Assembly (NCBI GenBank): GCA_025362495.1
Contig: JANYGI010000167.1
Span: 1 to 64,000 of the forward strand
DNA: 64,000 nucleotides
From: Byssovorax sp.
Lineage (GTDB): Bacteria; Myxococcota_A; Polyangia; Polyangiales; Polyangiaceae
Reading direction: 5' to 3'
Under the pieces are notes generated by a model, which ran no database searches, was not told where the DNA came from, and saw only the letters and a program-made list of their open reading frames with translations. Positions 29,371 through 40,622 of this stretch are shown piece by piece. How positions within the stretch are numbered: position 1 is the first letter of the stretch; each line of letters starts with the position of its first letter. The translations under genes were made by a program, and so were the position numbers.

Positions 29371-30302
29371 ATGGCCTCCCCTCCCGCATTCGATCCCCGT
29401 CCCCGAGGCCCGGTCGTCGCCGATGCGCTGGCGCTGATCGGCGGGACGCCGCTGGTGCGCCTCGCGCGCCTGTCGCCCGAGGGCGGCGGCGTCGTGTACG
29501 CCAAGCTCGAGGCCAAGAACCCCGGCGGGAGCATCAAGGATCGCGCGGCGCTGAGCATGGTCCTCGTCGCGGAGCGCGACGGCGCGCTCGCCCCCGGCTC
29601 GACCATCGTCGAGGCCACGAGCGGCAACACCGGCATCAGCCTGGCGATGATCGCCGCCATCCGCGGCTATGCCTGCATCCTCGTCATGCCCGAGGACATG
29701 AGCCTCGAGCGTCGCCACATCCTCCGCGCCTACGGCGCCGAGATCGTCCTCACGCCCGCCGAGCGCGGCATGACGGGCGCCGTCGAGCGCGCGCGCGCCC
29801 TCGCCCACAGCACGCCCCGGAGCTGGATGAGCCGCCAGTTCGAGAACCCCGCCAACCCCGACGCGCACACCTGCGGCACGGGCCTCGAGATCCTCGAGCA
29901 GACCGGCGGCGAGATCGCGGCGCTGGTCCTCGGCGTCGGCACCGGCGGCACGATCACCGGCTGCGGCCGCGTGCTCCGCGAGCGCCTCGGCGCGGCGGTG
30001 CGCATCGTCGCCGTCGAGCCCGCCGCGAGCGCGGTGCTCTCCGGACGCTCCCCGGGCAGCCACGGCATCCAGGGCCTCGGCGCGGGCTTCATCCCCTCGA
30101 TCCTCGACCGCTCCCTCCTCGACGAGATCGTCACCGTGACCGACGTCGCCGCGGAGCGAATGGCGCGGCGGATCGCCCGTGAAGAGGGCCTCCTCGTCGG
30201 GCCGAGCTCGGGCGCCAACGTCCACGCCGCGGTCGAGGTCGCGCGCCGGATCAAGGGCACGATCGTCACCGTGCTCTGCGACTCCGGCGAGCGGTATCTG
30301 TT

Positions 30303-30306
<4 letters not shown>
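29371..30306 (+). CDS. Cysteine synthase / PLP-dependent beta-replacing enzyme
   Basis: A 311-residue fold-type II PLP enzyme of the CysK/CysM group. The PLP lysine is K56 in NPGGSIKDRAA, the substrate loop is EATSGNTGISLA, and the phosphate-binding glycine turn is GVGTGGTITG. VGPSSGAN and LCDSGERYL close the fold. It would form L-cysteine from O-acetylserine (or a phosphoserine/thiocarboxylate variant) and sulfide. CysK versus CysM is not separable by eye. Its stop shares CTAG with the convergent histidine kinase stop (30303-30306). Confidence 0.92.
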
Positions 30307-32648
<2,342 letters not shown>

Positions 32649-32730
32649 CTCTGAATGAACTCATGCGCTCCCTCACTGCACAAGGGGGACGCGTGCCGTT
32701 TGGGCGAAAATCCGCGGCAGACTGGTAACG

Positions 32731-32751
32731 ATATCAGGCTTTACCTGATAT
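32731..32751. promoter_or_regulatory. 21-bp AT-rich inverted repeat, candidate operator
   Basis: ATATCAGG and CCTGATAT flank the spacer CTTTA. The repeat sits in a locally AT-rich patch of the 149-bp gap upstream of the hybrid kinase (start 32648, minus), 83 nt from its ATG. Symmetry, AT content and location suit a dimeric regulator site; the protein is unknown. Confidence 0.45.
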
Positions 32752-32797
32752 TGAATTCAGGACACCCTGGAGACCCGCTCACCGCGGCACCCTGGAC

Positions 32798-33481
32798 TCA
32801 CCCGATTGCGCCGATATGCTGCTCGAGGAAGGCCAGCGTACGTCGCTGCGCCAGCGCCGCGCTCGCCGGATCGTGTGCCGCCCGATCGGCGCAGTTGAAC
32901 CCGTGGTCGGCCGGATATGCGAAGATGGCCACGCCCGGGTGCGCGCCCCGGATCGCCTCCACGTCCCCTGGCGGAATCAGGGCGTCGCGCTCGCCGAAAT
33001 GGAGCAGCACCGGAACGCGGGGGCGCTCCGCGATGAACTGGATGATCTGCGCGCCGTAATAGGCAACCGAACAGGCCACCTCGGCGCTGCGGCAGGCCAC
33101 GAGCCAGGCGAGCGAGCCACCCCAGCAAAACCCGATCACAGCCGGGCCACGGCCGGTGAGCCCGGCGAGCGCGCGCGCGGCCGCCACGACGTCGAGGACC
33201 GGCGCGTCCCAGCCGATCTGCGTCCGCAGCGCGCGACCTTCCTGCGTACCTTCCGACGTGTAGTCGAGCTCGACACCTCGCCTCACGCGGTCGAACAGCG
33301 CCGGCGCGATCGCCGCGTATCCCAGGCTCGCGTACTCGTCGACGAGGGCGCGGACGTGGTGCTTTATCCCGAAGATCTCCTGGACGATCACCACGCCACC
33401 GCGGGGCTCGCCCGCCGGCGAGGCCTGGTAGGCGTCGAGCCGGTGCCCATCCGACGCCTCCAGGATCACCGACGCTCCCAC
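32798..33481 (-). CDS. Dienelactone hydrolase family protein
   Basis: A 227-residue alpha/beta hydrolase starting at GTG 33481. The dienelactone-hydrolase triad is complete: C119 in GFCWGG, D166 in FGERDALIP, H193 in PADHGFNC. E35 in VIVQEIFG matches the residue that controls the cysteine nucleophile in DLH. It would hydrolyse a lactone or thioester; the natural substrate is uncertain because the family is broad. It starts 4 nt after the DUF427 gene on the same strand, and may belong to the tail of the pyrimidine operon. Confidence 0.92.
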   Translation of the reverse strand: MGASVILEASDGHRLDAYQASPAGEPRGGVVIVQEIFGIKHHVRALVDEYASLGYAAIAPALFDRVRRGVELDYTSEGTQEGRALRTQIGWDAPVLDVVAAARALAGLTGRGPAVIGFCWGGSLAWLVACRSAEVACSVAYYGAQIIQFIAERPRVPVLLHFGERDALIPPGDVEAIRGAHPGVAIFAYPADHGFNCADRAAHDPASAALAQRRTLAFLEQHIGAIG

Positions 33482-33485
33482 CGGC

Positions 33486-33770
33486 CTACTTCTCCACCGT
33501 GACGCCCTTCCAGAAGGCGACGTGGCCCTTGATGTTCGCCGCCGCCGACTTCGGCTCGGGGTAATACCAGGCAGCGTCCTTGTTGACCTTGCCGCCCGCC
33601 ACGACGTCGAAGTAGCTCGCCGTGCCCTTCCAGCCGCACTCGGTGTGGGTGGCGCTGTCGGTGAAATGCTCGCGCTTCAGGGCCTCTGCCGGGAAGTACA
33701 CGTTACCTTCCACCACCTCGAATTTGTCGCTCTCGGCGAGGACCTCGCCGTTCCACGTTGCCTTGGCCAT
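33486..33770 (-). CDS. DUF427 domain protein
   Basis: A 94-residue single-domain protein with the DUF427 pattern: WNGEVLAES near the start, GNVYFPAEAL, HTECGWKGTASYFDV, and AAWYYPEPK at the end of the fold. DUF427 proteins are small beta-barrel domains of unknown enzymatic role found in bacteria and fungi. It is 12 nt from preA upstream and 4 nt from the dienelactone hydrolase gene downstream, so cotranscription is likely. Function in pyrimidine breakdown has not been shown. Confidence 0.9.
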   Translation of the reverse strand: MAKATWNGEVLAESDKFEVVEGNVYFPAEALKREHFTDSATHTECGWKGTASYFDVVAGGKVNKDAAWYYPEPKSAAANIKGHVAFWKGVTVEK

Positions 33771-33782
33771 GCTCGTCTCCTT

Positions 33783-35168
33783 TCAGGTGGCGGCCCGGGC
33801 GGCCGCGGTCGCGTCGAGCCCGCCCGGTACGATGTTGGTCCCCTTCTGGACTCTATCGTTCCAGGTCTCGGGCACCTTCCCCGTGGGGAGCTCCTTCATC
33901 GTGATGCACCCTTGCACGGGGCACACCAGCGCGCACAGGTTGCAACCGATGCACTCGTCCTCGTCCACGTAAGGCACCCTGGCGCCCTCGGCGGCGGCGA
34001 GCGAGATCACCGCCCGATCGGGGATCAGCTTCGGCATGTGGATGTGCCCGGCGGCGCGCGACTCGGCCTCGGTCTTTCCGGGCAGGTGGATGCACTGGTG
34101 AGCGCCATCCATGCAGGCGACATAGCAGAGCTGGCAGCCGATGCACTTGTCGACGCTGATGTCGGCGACGACGCGGTAGGAGAGGTCGAGATCGCCCCAC
34201 TCCTGGTACGCCGGCACGGCCCGGCCGACGAGCTCGCTCACCGACTTCATCCCCTGCGAATCGAGGTAATCGGAGAGGCCTTCGAGCATGTCCTCCACGA
34301 TCCGATAGCCGTAGTGCATCACCGCCGTGCACACCTGGACGGTGGTCGAGCCGAGGGCGATGAACTCGGCCGCGTCGCGCCAGTTCGATATGCCACCAAT
34401 TCCCGAGATGGGCAGCTTGCGGATCTGCGGGTGACGCGAGAGCTGGCTGAGCAGGTGGAGAGCTATCGGCTTCACCGCGGGGCCACAGTAACCACCGTTG
34501 GTGGAGGCGTTGCCGACGCGGGGGAGCGGGACCATCTTCTCGAGATCGACGCCGACGATCGACTTGATGGTGTTGATGAGCGAGATGGCGTGAGCGCCCG
34601 AGCGGAGCACGGCCTCGCCCGGCTCGGTGATGTCACCGATGTTGGGCGTGAGCTTGATGATCACCGGCGTCTTCGCGAACTCGACGGCCCAGCGGGCGAT
34701 CTCCTCCAGCACCTGGGGCTCGTTGCCGACCGCCGAGCCCATCCCGCGCTCGCACATGCCGTGCGGGCAGCCGAAGTTGAGCTCGAGCCCGTCGGCCCCG
34801 GCGTCCTCGGCCTTCATGATGATCTCGCGCCACTCCTCCTTGGTCTCGACCATGAGAGAGGCAATCACGATGTGCTTCGGATACCGGTGCTTGACCTCGC
34901 GGATCTCCCTGAGGTTCACCTCGAGCGGCCGATCGGTGATGAGCTCGATGTTGTTGAGCCCCATCAGCTTCGTGTTGCCGTAGTCGACCCCGCCGAAGCG
35001 GCTCGACACGTTGACGATGGGGTTCCCGAGCGTCTTCCAGACCGCGCCGCCCCAGCCGGCGTCGAAGGCGCGCATGATCTGATCGCCGGTGTTGGTCGGC
35101 GGCGCGGACGCGAGCCAGAACGGGTTCGGGCACTTGATGCCAGCGAAATCAATCGACAGATCAGCCAT
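33783..35168 (-). CDS. preA: NAD-dependent dihydropyrimidine dehydrogenase subunit PreA
   Basis: A 461-residue enzyme. Residues 1-325 form the FMN-binding dihydroorotate-dehydrogenase-like barrel: FAGIKCPNPFWLASAP, ELNFGCPHGM (active-site Cys loop) and GIGGISNWRDAAEFI (FMN phosphate). The C-terminus carries two 4Fe-4S motifs, CIGCQLCYVACMDGAH and CIGCNLCALVCPVQG. With PreT it reduces uracil and thymine to dihydropyrimidines. It lies 6 nt downstream of preT in an operon whose next steps are encoded upstream. The tail ends in a short Ala-rich stretch. Confidence 0.95.
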   Translation of the reverse strand: MADLSIDFAGIKCPNPFWLASAPPTNTGDQIMRAFDAGWGGAVWKTLGNPIVNVSSRFGGVDYGNTKLMGLNNIELITDRPLEVNLREIREVKHRYPKHIVIASLMVETKEEWREIIMKAEDAGADGLELNFGCPHGMCERGMGSAVGNEPQVLEEIARWAVEFAKTPVIIKLTPNIGDITEPGEAVLRSGAHAISLINTIKSIVGVDLEKMVPLPRVGNASTNGGYCGPAVKPIALHLLSQLSRHPQIRKLPISGIGGISNWRDAAEFIALGSTTVQVCTAVMHYGYRIVEDMLEGLSDYLDSQGMKSVSELVGRAVPAYQEWGDLDLSYRVVADISVDKCIGCQLCYVACMDGAHQCIHLPGKTEAESRAAGHIHMPKLIPDRAVISLAAAEGARVPYVDEDECIGCNLCALVCPVQGCITMKELPTGKVPETWNDRVQKGTNIVPGGLDATAAARAAT

Positions 35169-35174
35169 GCTCTC

Positions 35175-36509
35175 TCAAGCTCCCATCATCTGAGCATGCA
35201 TTGCTCGCACGGCGATCTTCGCCTCGGCCACGGCGTTGACGACCTCTTTGCCGCCGTTGACGCAGTCGCCGCCGCTGTACACCTTCGCGTTGCCGGTGCG
35301 GTGCGTGGCCGCGTCGACGACGACCCGGCCTTTCGGGTCGACGACGACGCCGTCGAAGGCCAGGGCGATCTGCGTCGCGCGGCTCTGGCCGATGGCGACG
35401 ACGATGAGATCGGCCGGCAAATCCGACTCGGTGCCCGCGATCGCCTTGCCGTCTCTGGACTCGGCGACGCGGAGCGCGATGACCCGGTCGCCGTCGCGGA
35501 CGACCGAGACTGGCACTCTGTTCTCGACGAGGGTGCCACCGTCGAGGCGAGCCGCCGCGAGCTCGTGGACGTAGCCCGTCATCTGGGCCTCGGTCCGGCG
35601 ATAGACCATCGACGTGGCGACGCCGAGCAACGAGAGCTCGTGCAAGGCGTCGAGCGCGGTGTTGCCGCCGCCGACGACGATCGCGCGGCTCACCCCTTCG
35701 AGCTGGAGCCCGGGGTGCGACTTGATCCGCTCGATGAGGTGCACGGCGCCGACGACGCCGGCCCCGTCTTCGCCGGGGATCCCGAGGTTGGAGTCGGGCC
35801 CGAGCCCGAGCCCGAGGAACACCGCGTCGTACTCGCGAAGCAGATCCGCGGAGGATACCTGTCCTGCCCCGGCTTCACCCTTGACCACCTCGACGCCGGT
35901 GCGCAGCTCGATCCCGCCGATCGACAGCACCCACTCGATCTCGACGAGCGCGGCGTGCCCCTTCATCTTGTACGGAGCAATGCCGAGAGTGTTGAGGCCG
36001 CCCGGAATGGCCTTCTTCTCGAAGATCACCGCCTCGTGCCCTTCGAGCGCCAGATACCCGGCAGCCGCGATCGACGCCGGGCCGGCGCCCACGAGCGCGA
36101 TCTTCTTGCCAGTGGGCGCCTTGCGCGTGAAGAGCGCCGGATCGCGCTTCAGCGTCTCGGTCACGGCGTAGTGCTGGAGGCGACCGATCTTGATCGGATC
36201 GCGCCCCCACTCGTTGTAGACGCAGTCGCCGGCGCAGAGCACCTCGACCGGGCAGACTTGCCCGCACGACTCGCCCAGGAGATTGGCAGTCAGGATCGTC
36301 CGCGCGGCGCCCTTGACGCTGTCGGCGGCGATCTTGCGGATGAAGGTGGGAATGTCGATCGAGGTCGGACAGGCCTTGATGCACGGCGCGTCGACGCAGT
36401 AAAGACAGCGGTTGGCCTCGGCCAGGGCCTCGGCCGGCGTGTAGAGCGGCTTCTTCTCGGTGAAGCGCTCCTCCAGCCGGCCCACCGGCAAACGGTGCTT
36501 GGCTTCCAT
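35175..36509 (-). CDS. preT: Dihydropyrimidine dehydrogenase subunit PreT (GltD-like flavoprotein)
   Basis: A 444-residue NAD(P)H/FAD oxidoreductase. N-terminal Fe-S motifs are CLYCVDAPCIKACPTSIDIP (about 34-53) and CGQVCPVEVLCAGDC (about 80-94). The FAD Rossmann loop is IALVGAGPAS, and the NAD(P) loop is IVVGGGNTALDA. YSGGDCVNGG closes the FAD site. It passes electrons from NAD(P)H to PreA. ATG 36509 shares one base with the stop of the dihydropyrimidinase gene (TGATG), implying translational coupling. Confidence 0.94.
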   Translation of the reverse strand: MEAKHRLPVGRLEERFTEKKPLYTPAEALAEANRCLYCVDAPCIKACPTSIDIPTFIRKIAADSVKGAARTILTANLLGESCGQVCPVEVLCAGDCVYNEWGRDPIKIGRLQHYAVTETLKRDPALFTRKAPTGKKIALVGAGPASIAAAGYLALEGHEAVIFEKKAIPGGLNTLGIAPYKMKGHAALVEIEWVLSIGGIELRTGVEVVKGEAGAGQVSSADLLREYDAVFLGLGLGPDSNLGIPGEDGAGVVGAVHLIERIKSHPGLQLEGVSRAIVVGGGNTALDALHELSLLGVATSMVYRRTEAQMTGYVHELAAARLDGGTLVENRVPVSVVRDGDRVIALRVAESRDGKAIAGTESDLPADLIVVAIGQSRATQIALAFDGVVVDPKGRVVVDAATHRTGNAKVYSGGDCVNGGKEVVNAVAEAKIAVRAMHAQMMGA

Positions 36510-37918
36510 CAACTGGCCCCCATCAGGCTCGACTTCTCGAGCTTGCGCGGGAGGTAGCGCCCTGCGCCGCGGACGACGTCGAGCTTGCCGTCCTTGAACT
36601 GGACCCGCCCGTTGACGATCACGTGGCTCGGCTTGCCCTTGACCTCGAAGCCCTCGAAGATGCTGCGATCGCAGCGGTGGTGGTGGGTCTTGGCCGAGAT
36701 GGTCTGGGTCGCCGTGGGATCGAAGACCACGAGATCGGCGTCCCCGCCGGGGACGATCGAGCCCTTGCGCGGGTAGAGACCGAAGATCTTCGCCGGCTGC
36801 GTGGCGAAGAGATCGACGAACTTGTGGACGTCGATCTTCCCGGCGAGCACTCCATACGTCCACATCAGGCCGAGGCGATTCTCGATGCCGGCGGCGCCGT
36901 TGGGGATCTTGGTGAAGTCGTTGATGCCGCGGTCCTTCTGGCCGACGTTGTGGAAGGGGCAGTGATCGGTGGCGATGGTCTGGATCAGGCCCGAGGCGAG
37001 GCCGGCCCACAAGGCCTCTTGATGACCATCGGCCTTCGGACGGATCGGCGGGCTCATCACGTAGGCCGCGCCCTCGAAATCGGGCTTTTCGTAGACCGAG
37101 TCGTCGAGGAGCAGATACTGCGGGCACGTCTCGGCGAGGACGATTTGGCCGCGGCTGCGGGCCTCGGCGATGGCCGCGACCGACTCCTTGCACGTCACGT
37201 GGACGATGTAGATCGGCTCGCCCGTCAACCGCGCCAGCACGATGGCCCGGTTGGTCGCCTCGCCCTCGATGATCGAAGGGCGGCTCTGGGCGTGGTAGCG
37301 CGGGTGGGTCTTGCCCTCGCGGATCAGCTTCTTTTGCAGCGAGACGACGGCGTCGCCGTGCTCGCAGTGCACGGTGACGAGGGCGCCGAGGCCCTTGGCG
37401 CCTTCCATGACCTGGATGAGCTCGGTGTCGTCGACGCCGATGGCGCCCTTGTAGGCCATGAACGTCTTGAACGAGGGGATGCCCTTCTCGCGGACGCACG
37501 TTTGCATCTCGGAGAGGGTGTTGTCGCCAAACCAGGTGACGGCCATGTGAAAGGCGTAGTCGGCGACCGCCTTCTTGGCTTTCTCGTTCCACTGGGCGAG
37601 CCCGTCGAGGAGGGGCTGATTGCGGTTCGGGATCACGAAGTCGATGATAGACGTCGTCCCGCCGGCGACGCCGGCGGCGGTCCCGGTCTCGAAGTCGTCG
37701 GAGCTCTCGGTGCCCATGAAAGGCAGCTCCATGTGGACGTGCGCATCGACGCCACCGGGGAGGATGATCTGCCCCGAAGCGTCGATGACCGTATCATCGC
37801 TACTCCGCTTCTCGAGCCCGGGCCCGACGGCGACGATCTTGCCGTCAGCGCAGTACACGTCGCCCACGAACCGCTCGGCGGCCGTGATGATCTCACCGTT
37901 CTTGACCAGGATACCCAT
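36509..37918 (-). CDS. hydA: Dihydropyrimidinase (D-hydantoinase)
   Basis: A 469-residue cyclic amidohydrolase. The metal ligands are H60 and H62 in DAHVHMELP and the carboxylated lysine K157 in FKTFMAYKGA. Further ligands are VTVHCEHGD, YIVHVT and ATDHCPF. It opens dihydrouracil or dihydrothymine to N-carbamoyl-beta-amino acids. ATG 37918 has GGGAGG 6 nt upstream, a near-ideal ribosome-binding site, so longer frames are rejected. It follows a 211-bp gap with a palindromic repeat and is coupled to preT. Confidence 0.95.
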   Translation of the reverse strand: MGILVKNGEIITAAERFVGDVYCADGKIVAVGPGLEKRSSDDTVIDASGQIILPGGVDAHVHMELPFMGTESSDDFETGTAAGVAGGTTSIIDFVIPNRNQPLLDGLAQWNEKAKKAVADYAFHMAVTWFGDNTLSEMQTCVREKGIPSFKTFMAYKGAIGVDDTELIQVMEGAKGLGALVTVHCEHGDAVVSLQKKLIREGKTHPRYHAQSRPSIIEGEATNRAIVLARLTGEPIYIVHVTCKESVAAIAEARSRGQIVLAETCPQYLLLDDSVYEKPDFEGAAYVMSPPIRPKADGHQEALWAGLASGLIQTIATDHCPFHNVGQKDRGINDFTKIPNGAAGIENRLGLMWTYGVLAGKIDVHKFVDLFATQPAKIFGLYPRKGSIVPGGDADLVVFDPTATQTISAKTHHHRCDRSIFEGFEVKGKPSHVIVNGRVQFKDGKLDVVRGAGRYLPRKLEKSSLMGAS

Positions 37919-37969
37919 GATTGCCTCCCAAACGCGGACGACGGAACTCGGAGGAGAGGAGAAGTTTTT

Positions 37970-38088
37970 ACAGGGAGGCGAGGAGACAGGGAGGTCAGAA
38001 GGGATCCGGAGGAGAATTCTGGTTCTCGGAATTTCCGGACCGACAAATTCCGGTTTGTTCCGGCCTCCCTGTCTCCTCGCCTCCCTGT
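37970..38088. repeat. Palindromic intergenic repeat, GGGAGGCGAGGAG family, copy 2
   Basis: Perfect 25-nt inverted arms (37970-37994 and 38064-38088), core ACAGGGAGGCGAGGAG, enclose a 69-nt loop with GAATTC- and CCGGA-containing partial pairs. The element sits inside the pyrimidine operon between the beta-ureidopropionase and dihydropyrimidinase genes. Transcribed, it would make a very stable hairpin that could lower downstream expression or mark an mRNA processing site. Confidence 0.8.
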
Positions 38089-38129
38089 GAATTCCTCTGA
38101 ATCTCCTCTGCTCTCCTCTGCTCAGCACA

Positions 38130-39002
38130 TCACGGCAGCTGCTTGACCATGTCGTCGTAGGTCTCGGGGCGCCTGTCGCGGTAGAACTGCCACGTGCGGC
38201 GGACCTCCTCGATGAGGTCGAGATCCATCGTCGCGCAGACGAGCTCGTCGTTATCCTCGCTCGCGGTGGCGAGGAACTTCCCGCGAGGATCGCAGAAGTA
38301 GCTCGTGCCGTAGAACTTGCCGATGTTCCAGGGCGCCTCGGTGCCGACGCGGTTCGACGCGGCGATGTAGTAGCCGTTGGCGACGGCGTGGGCCGGCTGC
38401 TCCAGCTTCCAGAGGTACTGCGAGAGCCCGGCGACCGTGGCCGACGGGTTGAACACGATCTCGGCCCCGTGGAGGCCGAGGAGGCGCGCGCCCTCGGGGA
38501 AGTGGCGGTCGTAGCAGATGTAGACACCGATCTTGGCATACCGCGTCTGGAACGTGGGATACCCGAGGTTACCGGGCTTGAAGAAGTTCTTCTCCCAGAA
38601 GCCGTTGGTCTGGGGGATGTGGTTCTTCCGGTAGATACCGAGCGTCGAGCCGTCGGCGTCGACCACGACAGCGGTGTTGTAGTAAACACCGGCCATCAGC
38701 CGCTCGTAGATCGGGATGACCATCGCCATCTTGTACTTCTTCGCGTACTCGGCGAGGTGCTTGACCGTGGGGCCGTCGATGGCCTCGGCGATGTCGCACC
38801 ACTTCGGATCCATCGAAGGACAGAAGTACGGGCCGTTGAAGATCTCCTGCAGGCAGAGGATCTGCACGCCCTTCTTTCCCGCTTCGTCGATGAACGGCAG
38901 GTGCTTGTCGAACATCGCGTCGCGGACCTGAGCGACGGTCGCGTTCGGATCGTTGAGCGGGTTACTGCACTGGATGAGACCGCCGAGTACGTTGCGTGCC
39001 AT
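38130..39002 (-). CDS. Beta-ureidopropionase / N-carbamoyl amidase (nitrilase superfamily)
   Basis: A 290-residue carbon-nitrogen hydrolase. The catalytic triad is E53 in CLQEIFNG, K126 in YRKNHIP, and C163 in YICYDRHFPEG. The context fixes the substrate as N-carbamoyl-beta-alanine or N-carbamoyl-beta-aminoisobutyrate, the product of the next gene's enzyme, giving beta-alanine, CO2 and ammonia. ATG 39002 is 17 nt after the dehydrogenase gene. By sequence alone an N-carbamoylputrescine amidase would also be possible. Confidence 0.92.
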   Translation of the reverse strand: MARNVLGGLIQCSNPLNDPNATVAQVRDAMFDKHLPFIDEAGKKGVQILCLQEIFNGPYFCPSMDPKWCDIAEAIDGPTVKHLAEYAKKYKMAMVIPIYERLMAGVYYNTAVVVDADGSTLGIYRKNHIPQTNGFWEKNFFKPGNLGYPTFQTRYAKIGVYICYDRHFPEGARLLGLHGAEIVFNPSATVAGLSQYLWKLEQPAHAVANGYYIAASNRVGTEAPWNIGKFYGTSYFCDPRGKFLATASEDNDELVCATMDLDLIEEVRRTWQFYRDRRPETYDDMVKQLP

Positions 39003-39019
39003 GGTTCTCTCCGATCCTC

Positions 39020-40468
39020 TCAAAACCAGCGGGTGATGACGACTTTGCGCTCGGTGTAGAAATCGAGGGCCGTCGCGCCGTGAGCCTTGGCGTCGCCGAA
39101 GAAGCTCTGCTTGGCGCCGCCGAAGGGGAAGAACGCCATGGGCGCCGCGACGCCGATGTTGATCCCGACCATGCCCGCGCCGCTGCGGCTGGCGAAGGTG
39201 CGGGCCGATTTCCCGTTCGAGGTGTAGATCGACGAGGCGTTGCCGTACTCGCTGCGATTGGCAATCTCGATGGCCTCGTCGAGCGTGTCGGCCTTCATCA
39301 GGCAGACCACCGGCCCGAAGATTTCCTCGGTGGCGATCACCATGCCGGGCTTGACGTTCTCGAAGATCGTCGGGCCGACCCAGTTGCCGTGGGGCAGACC
39401 TTCCACCTTGCAGTGGCGGCCGTCGAGGAGCAGAGTCGCGCCCTCCGCGAGCCCCTTCTCGATGTAGCCGAGGACCTTGTCCTTGTGGGAGGCCGAGATC
39501 ACCGGGCCCATGGTGACTCCGGGCTTCATCCCGTCGCCGACGACGATGGCCTTCGCCGCCGCGAGGAGCGCCGCCTTGACCTTCTCGTAGGCGTCGCCCA
39601 CGGCGAGGACCACGCTGCCGGCGAGGCAGCGCTGGCCGCTGCAGCCGTAGATCGACTCGGAGATGTTGGCGACCGACTTGTCCATCTCGGCGTCGGGCAT
39701 CACCAGCATGAAGTTCTTGGCGCCGCCGAGGGCCTGGACGCGCTTGCCGCTCTCGCCGCAGGCCTTGTAGACGTGGCGGGCGATCGAGGTCGAGCCGACG
39801 AACGAGACGCCGGCGATACCGGGGTTCGAGCAGAAGGCATTGACCACGTCTTTGCCGCCGTTGACGAGGTTGATGACCCCGGGCGGCAAGCCGATCTGGT
39901 CAATCAGCTCGAAGATCCGGCGCTGCGTCAGCGGGACCTGCTCGGAGGGCTTGAGCACGAAGGTGTTGCCCGAGGCGATGGCGTAGGGGATGAACCAGAG
40001 AGGCACCATCGGAGGGAAGTTGAAGGGCGTGATCGCCGCGAAGACGCCCATCGGCTGGCGAATCGTGCTGGAGTCGATGCCAGTCGAGATGCCTTCGAGG
40101 CATTGCCCCATCTGGAGCGTGGGCATGCCGGCGGCGTGCTCCACGTTCTCGATGCCACGGCCGAAGTCGTTGCGGGACTCGCTCAGCGTCTTTCCGTGCT
40201 CGGAGGTGCAGATCGCCGCGATCTCTTCCTTGTGCTCGTCGAAGATGGCCTTGAGCTTGAAGAGGAAGCGCGCGCGGACGGGCACGGGCGTGGCGGCCCA
40301 GCCGGGGAACGCGGCCTGCGCGGCCTTCACGGCGGCGTCGACGTCGCCTTCAGTCGACAGCGGGACCTTCGCGAGGACCTCGCCGGTCGCGGGGTTCTTG
40401 ACGTCGAGGAGGGTGGTCCCGGAGGACTTGACCCAGGCACCATTGATGTAGTTTTCGAGCACGCGCAT
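39020..40468 (-). CDS. mmsA: CoA-acylating methylmalonate/malonate-semialdehyde dehydrogenase
   Basis: A 482-residue aldehyde dehydrogenase of the MmsA type. FNFPPMVPLW and VLKPSEQVPL bind NAD, SFVGSTSIAR is the Rossmann turn, and C281 in GCSGQRCLAGS is the nucleophile. MmsA-type enzymes make acetyl-CoA or propionyl-CoA with CO2 release. In this operon it would consume the semialdehyde formed when beta-alanine or beta-aminoisobutyrate is transaminated; no transaminase is in the window. First gene of the operon, preceded by GGAGG. Confidence 0.93.
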   Translation of the reverse strand: MRVLENYINGAWVKSSGTTLLDVKNPATGEVLAKVPLSTEGDVDAAVKAAQAAFPGWAATPVPVRARFLFKLKAIFDEHKEEIAAICTSEHGKTLSESRNDFGRGIENVEHAAGMPTLQMGQCLEGISTGIDSSTIRQPMGVFAAITPFNFPPMVPLWFIPYAIASGNTFVLKPSEQVPLTQRRIFELIDQIGLPPGVINLVNGGKDVVNAFCSNPGIAGVSFVGSTSIARHVYKACGESGKRVQALGGAKNFMLVMPDAEMDKSVANISESIYGCSGQRCLAGSVVLAVGDAYEKVKAALLAAAKAIVVGDGMKPGVTMGPVISASHKDKVLGYIEKGLAEGATLLLDGRHCKVEGLPHGNWVGPTIFENVKPGMVIATEEIFGPVVCLMKADTLDEAIEIANRSEYGNASSIYTSNGKSARTFASRSGAGMVGINIGVAAPMAFFPFGGAKQSFFGDAKAHGATALDFYTERKVVITRWF

Positions 40469-40622
40469 TGATGAAGAGCCTCCACGGAGGGGAGCAGGCG
40501 AGCTGTCGGTCGAGAGCGCCGGCCAGCGAATCGGCAACACGCTACCGCAGGATCCGGGGCTGTGGACCGAATAAAACGCGAGGGTTTTCGCCGCGCTCGC
40601 GAGGGCGCACCGGCGCGTCGCG

